A DNA stretch of 64,000 nt from Chitinophaga tropicalis (lineage in GTDB: Bacteria > Bacteroidota > Bacteroidia > Chitinophagales > Chitinophagaceae), in assembly GCF_009758205.1 (NCBI RefSeq), contig NZ_WRXN01000010.1:62001-126000 (forward strand), read 5' to 3'. Below, piece by piece: positions 32,811 to 40,899 of the stretch. Each line of letters starts with the position of its first letter. The stretch's first letter is position 1. The notes under the pieces were generated by a model, which saw only the letters and a program-made list of their open reading frames with translations, was not told the DNA's origin and searched no databases. A program made the translations under genes and the position numbers.

Positions 32811-32822
32811 GCAAACGTTTGC
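32811..32822. promoter_or_regulatory. LacI operator in front of GH88
   Basis: A perfect palindrome, GCAAACGTTTGC, extended by one further pair (C/G), lies between lacI and GH88, 47 bp before the GH88 start. The same 12-mer is found at 36839 and 40185. It is a typical LacI-family operator. Confidence 0.88.
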
Positions 32823-32867
32823 GGAACTCTTTACACGTATATCTGTAAGGATGACAGTTCCGGATGT

Positions 32868-33938
32868 TTAGCCTTGTTTTTGTTTTTTCTTTGCAGGTGT
32901 TCTGCTCTTTGCATCTGCTGCTGAAGATTCCCTTTCAATAAGCTGAATGGGGATGATCTCCTGCGAGAATTGCTGTGGTGTGGATTTAGGCTGCTGTATA
33001 AGTTCCAGCAGTGCGGCAGCCACCTTCTCTCCCATCAGGGCGGGAAACTGATCTACCGAAGTGATGGAGGGCCTGATGATCTCCGCCCTCGGGTCATTGG
33101 AATAACCTACTATCTTCAGATCTTCCGGCACACGTACATTGATCTTACGGCAGTATTCCAGTATAGTGATGGCAGTGGTATCATTTGCGGCGAAGATACC
33201 ATCCGGATATGGCTTCTGTGCAAAGATCCTTGCACATGCCTGCAGGGCGTTCTCTTTGGTCAGCTCCTGGTAAAATACCCTTGATTTCTTAAACGGTATC
33301 TTATGCCGCTGTAATGCTTTTTTGTAGCCGGCAACCCGCTCTACGTACAGGTTACAGCTAAGCGGACCGGAAATGTGCACAATATCAGTGCAGCCTTTTT
33401 CTATAAGGTGTTCTGTTACAGCCAGCCCTCCGCGATAATCATCGCCCTTCACAACTTTTACATCATGTGTGCCGGGTACCCGGTCAAAGAATACCAGTGG
33501 TATATTGTTATCCCTGAAAATATCGAAGTGCGAAAAATCAGTGGTGTATAAAGTTGTGGAAACGGCCAGTGCATCTACCCTTGCTGAATACAGGGTGTTA
33601 GCCAGGGCTATTTCCTGTTCAAGGGAATCGTTTGACTGGCATATGAGCAGGTTGTATCCGTGTTCCTGCAGTTTATTCTGGATCACGGTACTGATAGTAG
33701 CCGGAAAGAACATGGAAATACGGGGCACCATCAAACCTATGGTACGGCTCCTGTTGCTTCTGAGTCCTGCCGCCATGGCATTGGGACGATATCCCAGCTT
33801 GCGGGCCATTTTCTTCACCTTCTCTTTCGTGCGCGTGCTGATGTTGGGATGATCGTTCAGTGCACGGGAAACGGTAGATACGGAGAGGTTCAGCTCTTCC
33901 GCAATATCAACGATCGTTTTTTCTGTTCTTTTGCTCAT
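32868..33938 (-). CDS. LacI family transcriptional regulator of the uronate regulon
   Basis: This 356-residue protein has the LacI helix-turn-helix (KTIVDIAEELNLSVSTVSRALNDHPNIS) followed by a hinge helix RPNAMAAGLRSNRSRTIGLMVP. The periplasmic-binding-protein-like effector domain runs from about residue 62 to 330 (FFDRVPG, GDDYRGGLAVTEHLIEKG, GIFAANDTTAITILEYCRK, IVGYSNDP, TSVDQFPALMGEKVAAALLELI). A Lys-rich tail (TPAKKKQKQG) ends it. It is encoded between kduD and GH88. Three copies of the operator GCAAACGTTTGC lie in front of the genes of the uronate cluster, so it is almost certainly their repressor. KDG or another pathway intermediate is a likely inducer (inference). Confidence 0.93.
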   Translation of the reverse strand: MSKRTEKTIVDIAEELNLSVSTVSRALNDHPNISTRTKEKVKKMARKLGYRPNAMAAGLRSNRSRTIGLMVPRISMFFPATISTVIQNKLQEHGYNLLICQSNDSLEQEIALANTLYSARVDALAVSTTLYTTDFSHFDIFRDNNIPLVFFDRVPGTHDVKVVKGDDYRGGLAVTEHLIEKGCTDIVHISGPLSCNLYVERVAGYKKALQRHKIPFKKSRVFYQELTKENALQACARIFAQKPYPDGIFAANDTTAITILEYCRKINVRVPEDLKIVGYSNDPRAEIIRPSITSVDQFPALMGEKVAAALLELIQQPKSTPQQFSQEIIPIQLIERESSAADAKSRTPAKKKQKQG

Positions 33939-33960
33939 ATTTCAGTAAGAGGATGGCTTT

Positions 33961-34728
33961 TTAACGTCCCATCCAACCGCCGTCAACTGTCAGTATTGTA
34001 CCATGCACATAATCTGATGCTGCAGATGCCAGGAAAACCGCGGGACCTTTAAAATCTTCCGGTACTCCCCATCTGCCGGCAGGTATACGGTCCAGTATGG
34101 CTGCACTGCGTTTTTCATCTGCACGTAATGCAGCAGTATTATCTGTAGCAATATATCCCGGGGCAATGGCATTCACGTTCACTCCCTTACCGGCCCATTC
34201 ATTTGCAAAGGCCTTTACCAGCGATCCTACCGCTCCTTTGCTGGCCGCATATCCCGGAACATTGATACCTCCCTGGAAGGTGAGCAGCGATGCTGTAAAG
34301 ATAATCTTTCCCCTGCCTTGAGTAAGCATCTGTTTACCTATTTCCCTTGTTAATATGAAAGGTGCGTCCAGGTTGATGTTGATCACTTCATCCCAGTACT
34401 CGTCCGGATGCTCTGCTGCAGGCTTACGCATGATGGTGCCTGCATTGTTCACCAGTATGTCAATAACAGGGAAACGGCTGTTCATTTCTTTGATAAAGCC
34501 ATACAACGCCTCACGTTTGCCAAAGTCACACTGGTAGGCATAGAACTTTCTGCCCAGGGCTGTCACCGCCTTTTCAGCCTCACTTCCTTCTTTCTCCAGT
34601 GAAGCTGAAACCCCTATAATATCTGCGCCCGCTTCTGCCAGCGCTATAGCTATACCCAGTCCTATACCGCGTTTGCAGCCGGTTACCAGTGCTGTCTTTC
34701 CTGTAAGGTCAAATGATTGTAATACCAT
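33961..34728 (-). CDS. kduD: 2-dehydro-3-deoxy-D-gluconate 5-dehydrogenase (KduD-like SDR)
   Basis: KduD reduces 2,5-diketo-3-deoxygluconate with NADH to 2-keto-3-deoxygluconate (KDG). The 255-residue classical short-chain dehydrogenase has the nucleotide-binding motif TGCKRGIGLGIA, NNAGTIMRKP, the YxxxK catalytic pair in GYAASKGAV with the Ser of TASLLTF, and the tail GTILTVDGGWMGR. SDRs are broad, but the KPAAEHPDEYWDEV stretch after NNAGTIMR and the location beside kduI and GH88 support the KduD assignment. It lies 34 bp after the DUF4861 gene and 22 bp before lacI on the same strand, forming the operon kduI-DUF4861-kduD-lacI. Confidence 0.9.
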   Translation of the reverse strand: MVLQSFDLTGKTALVTGCKRGIGLGIAIALAEAGADIIGVSASLEKEGSEAEKAVTALGRKFYAYQCDFGKREALYGFIKEMNSRFPVIDILVNNAGTIMRKPAAEHPDEYWDEVININLDAPFILTREIGKQMLTQGRGKIIFTASLLTFQGGINVPGYAASKGAVGSLVKAFANEWAGKGVNVNAIAPGYIATDNTAALRADEKRSAAILDRIPAGRWGVPEDFKGPAVFLASAASDYVHGTILTVDGGWMGR

Positions 34729-34762
34729 TGGAATAATTTAAATATCTGTAGATAATGATCTG

Positions 34763-35887
34763 TCAGTTCACTTTCACCTGTAAGGGCTGTTGCAGCTTTT
34801 CAGCAAATGCCTGCAGATATGCAAACCATTGTGTTGCTGTAGTAAACCGCCCTGCTTTGTTCCATGCAGCCCCGGCATAATAAATATACGGCTCACTACC
34901 GCTTGCATCGCCTTTTGCCAGCAGATGCTGTTTTGTAACCAGCATAGGGTTGTTATGCGCCGGCATTACCATGCCTAAGCCAATAATACCATCTTCACCA
35001 TGCTGCGGTTCCCAGTAGCCCACTACTCCACTCTTTTCGTCCAGCAGCATGCTGCCTGGTTCCGGGCGTTTTACAATACCTGTCACTACAGGAATGTTCT
35101 CAGAATATTGTATGCTCATCTTATTGAGCTGGGAACCGGCATCGAGAGAGATGGTCTTTACCACTGTTACCTTAGTATTCCCAGCCTGCCATGCTTCGTA
35201 GCCCAGCTGGAAGGTAGTACGCAGCGGACCATTATCCAGCACTTTCCAGGTCCTGTAGTGCAGCGGATAGTAAACAGAATCATTGATGAAAGGAGCAATA
35301 TCCCCTCCGCCCAGCGTCAGGCCTACATGGTAGTAGTCAAGTCCCTGGCCGTTATCATGATGATAGTCATTCACTTTATACCATCTGTCCACTACCAGGT
35401 CTGTAGTACGTTTTGCCCATACATCAATTCCATGTGCATTCTCTGCCGGAAAATTTTCCAGTGCTTTACCATACATGCGGAAGGCCATCCTGTCATTCTC
35501 CCAGGCAAAATCGTCTTTACGTTCCGGCACATAGCGGCCGTAAGTACGGGCTTTTACAGCAGCCGGTTTTCCCGCTGCTGCGTTGAGTATAACAGTACCA
35601 TGCGCAGGTATGCTTACCTGCACCAGCAGCCATTCAGGTTGTTCATTACCTTCATACGCCAGCTGATAAGGCACTTCTTTTCCGGTCTGTTTATTTACCA
35701 GCCTGAAGTTCCCGTTTTTCACAGCAAAGCTGCTTACCTGCCGGTAGGGTATCTCTACCACTTCTTCAATCCTTGCTGTGCCTGACGGATTGGTAATAGT
35801 AATACTGGCCGGCGCCGGCAAAGAGAATGCCGGCAGTGCAGCAGGCAGGATGCCTGCCGCCATTAACAGTAATAATATTCGCTTCAT
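34763..35887 (-). CDS. DUF4861 family secreted protein in the uronate operon
   Basis: This 374-residue protein has a signal peptide (residues 1-25). Its beta-rich body has blocks that match DUF4861: VEIPYRQVSSFAVKNGNFRLVNKQTGKEVPYQL, WENDRMAFRMYGKALENFPAENAHGIDVWAKRTTDLVVDRWYK, DYHHDNGQGLDYYHVGLTLGGGDIAPF and YYAGAAWNKAGRF. The family occurs with pectin, rhamnogalacturonan and unsaturated-uronate genes, but its reaction is not established to my knowledge. Conserved His, Asp and Asn in DYHHDNGQGLDYYHVG look like an active site. The gene sits between kduI and kduD in the same operon (gaps of 11 and 34 bp), so it should act on an uronate-containing oligosaccharide. Confidence 0.85.
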   Translation of the reverse strand: MKRILLLLMAAGILPAALPAFSLPAPASITITNPSGTARIEEVVEIPYRQVSSFAVKNGNFRLVNKQTGKEVPYQLAYEGNEQPEWLLVQVSIPAHGTVILNAAAGKPAAVKARTYGRYVPERKDDFAWENDRMAFRMYGKALENFPAENAHGIDVWAKRTTDLVVDRWYKVNDYHHDNGQGLDYYHVGLTLGGGDIAPFINDSVYYPLHYRTWKVLDNGPLRTTFQLGYEAWQAGNTKVTVVKTISLDAGSQLNKMSIQYSENIPVVTGIVKRPEPGSMLLDEKSGVVGYWEPQHGEDGIIGLGMVMPAHNNPMLVTKQHLLAKGDASGSEPYIYYAGAAWNKAGRFTTATQWFAYLQAFAEKLQQPLQVKVN

Positions 35888-35898
35888 GGTTTTGTGTT

Positions 35899-36735
35899 TT
35901 ATCTCAGATCAGGAGTTGCGCATACGTCCATATCGCCGTAATCAAGGTTCTCTCCCGCCATTCCCCATATAAAAGTATAGTTGCTGGTACCGGCGCCGGA
36001 GTGGATAGACCAGGGCGGAGAGATCACCGCCTGCTCATTCTGCATCCAGATATGGCGGGTTTCCTGTGGCTGGCCCCAGAAGTGACATACGGACTGACCC
36101 TGAGGTACTTCAAAATAGAAATAGACCTCCATACGGCGGTCATGTGTATGTGCCGGCATGGTATTCCATACGCTGCCTGTTTTCAGCTCTGTCATTCCCA
36201 TCTGCAGCTGGCAGGTAGGCAGAACGCTGGCTACGATCAACTTATTGATAGTACGGTGATTGGATGTTTCCGGTGTGCCCAGGGTTACTACTTCTGCATC
36301 CTGGCGGGTAACCAGGCGGGAAGGGAATTCATGATGGGCTGGTGTTGAGTTCAGGTAAAATTTTGCCGGAGCGGCAGCGTCTTTACTGCTGAAAATCACT
36401 TCTTTTTTGCCTTTTCCTACATACAGCGCTTCCTTGAAAGCCACCTCAAAGCTTTCACCATCCACTTTCACAGTACCGGCGCCACCTACGTTGATAATAC
36501 CCAGCTCTCTCCTTTCCAGGAAATACTGTGCTTTGAACTGGTCAGGCGCCATGAGCTGCAATGGTTTGCTGACCGGGAAGATGCCACCTGTTACAAAACG
36601 GTCATAATGACTGTATACCAGTTTTATTTCATCCTGTACAAAAAGCTTTTCGATCAAAAGTTCCTTTCTTGTCTGCTCCGTATTCCAGCGCAGGACTTCT
36701 GCAGGGCTGGCGGCATACCTCGTTTCTGCTGTCAT
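35899..36735 (-). CDS. kduI: 5-dehydro-4-deoxy-D-glucuronate isomerase
   Basis: KduI isomerises 5-keto-4-deoxyuronate (DKI) to 2,5-diketo-3-deoxygluconate (DKII), linking the GH88 product to KduD. I start it at the ATG at 36735; a GTG two codons upstream is possible. The 278-residue zinc cupin has the signatures DRFVTGGIFPVSKPLQL, YFLERRELGIINVGGAGTV, FYLNSTPAHHEFPSRL, NTMPAHTHDRRMEVYFYFEV (metal ligands His, His and Glu) and ISPPWSIHSGAGTSNYTFIWGMAGEN. It is the first gene of the minus-strand operon that continues with DUF4861, kduD and lacI. The LacI operator is 104 bp upstream, in the space shared with the divergent uxaA gene. Confidence 0.96.
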   Translation of the reverse strand: MTAETRYAASPAEVLRWNTEQTRKELLIEKLFVQDEIKLVYSHYDRFVTGGIFPVSKPLQLMAPDQFKAQYFLERRELGIINVGGAGTVKVDGESFEVAFKEALYVGKGKKEVIFSSKDAAAPAKFYLNSTPAHHEFPSRLVTRQDAEVVTLGTPETSNHRTINKLIVASVLPTCQLQMGMTELKTGSVWNTMPAHTHDRRMEVYFYFEVPQGQSVCHFWGQPQETRHIWMQNEQAVISPPWSIHSGAGTSNYTFIWGMAGENLDYGDMDVCATPDLR

Positions 36736-37050
36736 AAACACGACATATTATATTAAGAAATGATAATAATAGAAGAGAATGCTGTATCAGCATTTTTTTC
36801 ATAACTGTACCCGAAAGTACCGCATAAAACCCAAAAATGCAAACGTTTGCATAAAAAGATGGAATCGGGCTATACCCCTCAAAAAAATCAAACTGATACT
36901 TTACTCATAAAAAATAGTATTGCTTTACCCTCTCGCTAAATGCTTTTAGCTTGCTGCTTGCGGTTTTTAGCCGGTTTCAAAGTCAAAATCTCATCATGGA
37001 TTAAGATTTTAGTATTAACAGCGACTGCGGTTATTTCATACTTTAGTATT
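36736..37050. other. Divergent control region between kduI and uxaA
   Basis: About 315 bp with the LacI operator near the middle (36839-36850), AT-rich flanks and no ORF of its own; an in-frame extension of uxaA to 36940 is open but has no family character. One operator here can control both divergent units. A TACTTTAG stretch at 37039-37046 resembles the -7 box but ends only 4 bp before the uxaA ATG. Confidence 0.6.
36839..36850. promoter_or_regulatory. LacI operator between kduI and uxaA
   Basis: A perfect palindrome, GCAAACGTTTGC, extended to TGCAAACGTTTGCA, lies in the divergent region. It is the same 12-mer as at 32811 and 40185, and is suited to co-regulating kduI-DUF4861-kduD-lacI and uxaA. 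Confidence 0.9.
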
Positions 37051-38697
37051 ATGAATACGTTTCTACAAATCCATCCCGAAGACAATGTACTGGTGGCTCT
37101 GCAAGACCTGCGGAGCGGCACTGATATCGGATTTAATGGTTCCACTATCAAATTGCTGCAAGACGTTCCTGCTAAACATAAATTCATGATTGCCGACGCT
37201 CAGTCCGGCGATCCCATAACTATGTACGGTGTACTGGTTGGTAAGGCAAACACACTGATCAGGAAAGGAGAACTTATTACAATTGAGAATGTAAAGCATG
37301 ACGCCAATGCATTCCATGAAAAAGACGGTAATATCCAATGGGAGAAACCGGATGTAAGTAAATGGCAGACACGCACTTTTATGGGGTATCACCGTAAAGA
37401 CGGGCAGGTAGGCACACGCAACTACTGGCTGGTCATTCCCATGGTATTCTGCGAGAACCGCAATGTCAGCGTTATCAAAACAGCCTTTGAAAAAGGGCTG
37501 GGCTTTGCTCCTGCAGAAGTGTATAACGACCAGGTGCAGGACCTGGTAGCACTGTATAAAAGCGGTAATCTGAGCGCCATCAAAGAATACAAGGCAGAAG
37601 CTATAACAGCTACCGATAAACGTAATACTGTCTTTTCAAACATAGATGGTATTAAGTTCCTCATGCACGAAGGCGGCTGCGGTGGTACACGCCAGGATTC
37701 AGACGCACTTTGTGCACTGCTGGCGGGCTATATTCACCACCCTAACGTAGCCGGTGCAACGATCCTGAGCCTTGGTTGTCAGCACGCACAGGTATCTATC
37801 CTGCAGGCAGCGCTGAAGAAACTCAACCCACAATTCGATAAACCATTACTGGTATTTGAACAGCAGAAAAGCGCTTCAGAATTTACCATGCTTTCAGACG
37901 CCATCAGGGAAACCTTCCTGGCGCTGGTAGAGGCAGACAAAAGCCCACGCCAGCCGGCCCCTCTGTCTAAACTGGTAATAGGCCTGGAATGCGGCGGCTC
38001 GGACGGCTTTTCCGGTATTTCTGCCAACCCGGCCGTAGGTCATACTTCAGACCTGCTGGTAGCACTGGGCGGAACATCCATCCTCTCCGAATTCCCTGAA
38101 CTGTGCGGTGTTGAACAGGAACTGATAAACCGCTGCGTAGATACAAATACTTCAGATAAATTCATCCGCATTATGCGTGCATATGAAAGCCAGGCTGAAT
38201 CAGTAGGTTCCGGTTTTTATATGAACCCTTCTCCCGGCAATATTAAAGACGGCCTGATCACAGATGCTATCAAATCTGCCGGAGCAGCTAAGAAAGGTGG
38301 TATCTCCCCTGTTACAGATGTACTGGATTATACTGAATACGTCAAAAGACCAGGCCTGAACCTTCTTTGTACACCGGGCAATGACGTTGAATCTACTTCT
38401 GCCGAAGTGGGTTCCGGCGCCAATATAGTCCTGTTCACCACCGGCCTGGGCACGCCTACCGGCAACCCTATTGCCCCGGTTGTGAAACTGGCTACCAATA
38501 CCAAACTGGCACAACGTATGCCGGATATCATTGATATCAACACAGGTACCATTATCAGCGGAGAAAAATCCATCGAAACAATGGGCGAAGAAATACTGGA
38601 ATATGTTATCAAAGCTGCCAGTGGTGAAGTACAGACTAAAGCAGAACTGCTGCGCCAGGATGATTTCATTCCATGGAAACGTGGTGTAAGCCTGTAA
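37051..38697 (+). CDS. uxaA: Altronate dehydratase (altronate hydrolase)
   Basis: UxaA dehydrates D-altronate to KDG. The start is at 37051 (MNTFLQIHPEDN), giving 548 residues; an upstream extension to 36940 adds 37 hydrophobic residues that the family lacks. An N-terminal SAF-like domain (about 1-95, HPEDNVLVALQDL) is joined to the catalytic domain. Its blocks are FMGYHRKDGQVGTRNYWLVIP, FLMHEGGCGGTRQDSDALCALLAGYIHHPNVAGATILSLGCQ, LVIGLECGGSDGFSGISANPAVG and LGTPTGNPIAPVVKLATNT. The Cys residues in GGCGG, LGCQ and LECGGS probably hold an iron centre. It is transcribed divergently from kduI under a shared LacI operator and followed by a bidirectional terminator. Confidence 0.95.
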   Translation: MNTFLQIHPEDNVLVALQDLRSGTDIGFNGSTIKLLQDVPAKHKFMIADAQSGDPITMYGVLVGKANTLIRKGELITIENVKHDANAFHEKDGNIQWEKPDVSKWQTRTFMGYHRKDGQVGTRNYWLVIPMVFCENRNVSVIKTAFEKGLGFAPAEVYNDQVQDLVALYKSGNLSAIKEYKAEAITATDKRNTVFSNIDGIKFLMHEGGCGGTRQDSDALCALLAGYIHHPNVAGATILSLGCQHAQVSILQAALKKLNPQFDKPLLVFEQQKSASEFTMLSDAIRETFLALVEADKSPRQPAPLSKLVIGLECGGSDGFSGISANPAVGHTSDLLVALGGTSILSEFPELCGVEQELINRCVDTNTSDKFIRIMRAYESQAESVGSGFYMNPSPGNIKDGLITDAIKSAGAAKKGGISPVTDVLDYTEYVKRPGLNLLCTPGNDVESTSAEVGSGANIVLFTTGLGTPTGNPIAPVVKLATNTKLAQRMPDIIDINTGTIISGEKSIETMGEEILEYVIKAASGEVQTKAELLRQDDFIPWKRGVSL

Positions 38698-38718
38698 AAA
38701 CTGGTATTTCCAGATATA

Positions 38719-38755
38719 AAAAAACGCTTTCGTTCAATAAACGAAAGCGTTTTTT
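38719..38755. terminator. Bidirectional terminator between uxaA and exuT
   Basis: A perfect 16-bp stem (AAAAAACGCTTTCGTT at 38719-38734, AACGAAAGCGTTTTTT at 38740-38755) with a CAATA loop. It has an A-tract on one side and a T-tract on the other, serving the converging uxaA and exuT genes. Confidence 0.93.
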
Positions 38756-38774
38756 ATTAGGAATATGTGTTCTC

Positions 38775-40136
38775 TTATAATTTTACCCGCTCCATCTTCG
38801 GAGCAAAGAAGTGCATGATGATCCAGGCCAGCAGGTACATAAACGCACAGATAGTGAACAGGATATTATAACCTGCACCCAGATTGCCCAATGCCTTGTA
38901 ATAATCCAGCAGGTCTCCTACCAGTATCGGAAACAGTATTCCACCTACTGAACCGGCCATGCCACCAATACCAACTACAGAACTTACCGCATATTTCGGG
39001 AACATATCTGAAGCCGTGGTGAAGATGTTGGCAGACCATGCCTGGTGAGCCGCAGCAGCAAGGCTTATCAGCGCAACAGCTATCCACACGTTATTGGTAT
39101 ACTGTGCAAACATGATAGGCACTACGCAGATGGCAAAAAAGAGCATAGATGCTTTACGGGCCTTGAATACAGGCCATTGCTTACGTATCAGCCAGGAAGA
39201 AAGATAACCTCCTCCTATACTGCCTACTGTAGTGGCTGTATAAACAAGGATCAGCTGCAGATTGGGCTTCTTGAAATCAAGATTAAAAGTAGTTGAAAAG
39301 TAAGATGGCAGCCAGAACAGGAAGAACCACCAGATAGGATCTGTAAGCAGCTTTCCAAACACGAATGCCCATGTCTGCTTAACTCCCAGTAGTTTTCCCC
39401 ATGTTACTTTGCCTTGTGAATCAGCAGCTTCAGCAGCCTGGGTAGCGGCAGCCGTAACCGGCTTAATCCCCTCAGGCAGCCCTTCCGTCAGCGGTTTATC
39501 CTCATCATCACTATGAATATAATCATACTCTGCCTGTGTCAGTTTCTTATGCCGGGCGGGTATTTCATACATGAACACCCAGAAAATAAGCCATACAAAA
39601 CCTATCACACCGGTCCATATAAACGCATGCTGCCAGCCATATGTACCTGCCAGCCAGGGAACCACTACCGGCGCTACTACAGCACCGATGTTAGCGCCTG
39701 AATTGAAGATACCTGTAGCCAGCGCACGTTCCTTTTTAGGGAACCATTCTGCAACAGATTTAATAGCCACCGGGAAGTTGCCGGATTCTCCCAGCCCCAG
39801 CAGTACCCTCGCCAAACCAAAACCCAGGGTAGTCTTGGCCAGCGCATGCACCATCGCTGCAATACTCCATACAATAATGGAAAGTGTATATCCCATTTTA
39901 GTTCCGATCTTATCTACCAGCCTGCCAAAAAACAGCAACCCCGCAGCATAGGAAGCGGAAAATGCCATCACAATATGGCTGTAATCTGTCTCTGTCCAGT
40001 GAAAATCCTGTTCCAGTATAGGCTTGAGCAAACCTATCACCTGTCTGTCTATGTAATTAATGGTAGTAGCAAAGAATAACAACGCACAAATGCGCCAGCG
40101 ATACTTACCTATTGTAGTGGAGTCCATGCCTTTCAT
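38775..40136 (-). CDS. exuT: MFS hexuronate transporter (ExuT-like, ACS family)
   Basis: This 453-residue inner-membrane protein has 12 predicted helices and a central cytoplasmic loop (about 205-245, acidic and Ala-rich). ACS-family features are RWRICALLFFATTINYIDRQVIG at the start, FGRLVDKIGTKMGYTLSIIVWS, LLGLGESGNFPVAIKSVAEWFPKKERALATGIFNSGANIG and a second half with LTDPIWWFFLFWLPSYFS. It would import glucuronate or galacturonate with protons. The LacI operator lies 48 bp upstream, and the gene follows eda on the same strand with that operator between them, so it can be controlled separately from uxaB-uxaC-kdgK-eda. Exact substrate preference cannot be told. Confidence 0.93.
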   Translation of the reverse strand: MKGMDSTTIGKYRWRICALLFFATTINYIDRQVIGLLKPILEQDFHWTETDYSHIVMAFSASYAAGLLFFGRLVDKIGTKMGYTLSIIVWSIAAMVHALAKTTLGFGLARVLLGLGESGNFPVAIKSVAEWFPKKERALATGIFNSGANIGAVVAPVVVPWLAGTYGWQHAFIWTGVIGFVWLIFWVFMYEIPARHKKLTQAEYDYIHSDDEDKPLTEGLPEGIKPVTAAATQAAEAADSQGKVTWGKLLGVKQTWAFVFGKLLTDPIWWFFLFWLPSYFSTTFNLDFKKPNLQLILVYTATTVGSIGGGYLSSWLIRKQWPVFKARKASMLFFAICVVPIMFAQYTNNVWIAVALISLAAAAHQAWSANIFTTASDMFPKYAVSSVVGIGGMAGSVGGILFPILVGDLLDYYKALGNLGAGYNILFTICAFMYLLAWIIMHFFAPKMERVKL

Positions 40137-40184
40137 TTTGGAATTTATAAAGCGTTATCAATTTACAACACAGTCCTGAATTAT

Positions 40185-40196
40185 GCAAACGTTTGC
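40185..40196. promoter_or_regulatory. LacI operator in front of exuT
   Basis: A perfect palindrome, GCAAACGTTTGC, extended to TGCAAACGTTTGCA, lies 48 bp upstream of the exuT ATG, in the eda-exuT spacer. It is identical to the operators at 32811 and 36839. Confidence 0.9.
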
Positions 40197-40236
40197 ACAA
40201 ATTACGGGAAATCATTGAGTATTGCTGCTTTATAGC

Positions 40237-40899
40237 TTATTTAAAACTCTTCAGTATTTCAGCTACTTCAGACAACTGCCTGCCTAAACCAGTCCAGTCC
40301 TTTTTATCTATCAGTTCTTTGTTCAACAGGTTAGACCCCATTCCCACGCATACTACACCGGCATCCAGCCAGGATTTTATACTTTCCTTCGTTGGCTCTA
40401 CCCCACCTGTTGGCATAAATTTCATTTTAGGAAATAACGGCTTGATAGCTTTTACAAAGCCAGGGCCCAGCACGTTACCGGGAAACAGCTTTGCCAGCGG
40501 AGCGCCATTATTCTCTGCTACTGCAATTTCAGTAGGCGTCATACAACCGGGTATCCACAGGATATTCTCTTCCCTGCATGCTACGGCAATACCGGGCTCG
40601 GTAATAGGGCTGACTATAAAATCTGCTCCCATCTTCGCAAATTCCTTTGCATCTGCACCGTTCTTAATAGTGCCTATGCCCAGGTACATATCCGGCATAG
40701 TGGCTTTCTTCAACTCCCACATAATGGCAAAGTTGCGCTTTGCCTGCTCTCCGCGGTTCGTAAACTCAAATACCCGCAAACCAGCATTATAACAGGCCTG
40801 CAATACCTGTTTGCACACTTCCGCATCTTCATGATAAAATACAGGAATTGCCTTGCTTTGCTCAAATGCTGCAATGATAGTTGCTGCTGCTGCTGCCAT
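40237..40899 (-). CDS. eda: KDPG aldolase (2-keto-3-deoxy-6-phosphogluconate aldolase)
   Basis: Eda splits KDPG into pyruvate and glyceraldehyde-3-phosphate. The 220-residue class I aldolase has IPVFYHEDAEVCKQVLQACYNAGLRVFEFTNRG, GIGTIKNGADAKEFAKMGADFIVSP, WIPGCMTPTEIAVAENNGAPLAKLFPGNVLGPGFVKAI (Schiff-base Lys in the KLFPG block) and FMPTGGVEPTKESIKSWLDAGVVCVGMGS. It starts directly after the kdgK stop (no gap), so the two are translated in sequence. It is the last gene of the unit uxaB-uxaC-kdgK-eda. The N-terminal MAAAAA run reflects a run of GCA/GCT codons and could allow a slightly later start. Confidence 0.96.
   Translation of the reverse strand: MAAAAATIIAAFEQSKAIPVFYHEDAEVCKQVLQACYNAGLRVFEFTNRGEQAKRNFAIMWELKKATMPDMYLGIGTIKNGADAKEFAKMGADFIVSPITEPGIAVACREENILWIPGCMTPTEIAVAENNGAPLAKLFPGNVLGPGFVKAIKPLFPKMKFMPTGGVEPTKESIKSWLDAGVVCVGMGSNLLNKELIDKKDWTGLGRQLSEVAEILKSFK

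Noticed and set aside
36940..37050. In-frame upstream extension of uxaA that would add a membrane-like N-terminus.
   Set aside because: Altronate dehydratases are cytoplasmic and begin at the equivalent of 37051; the extension is AT-rich promoter sequence.
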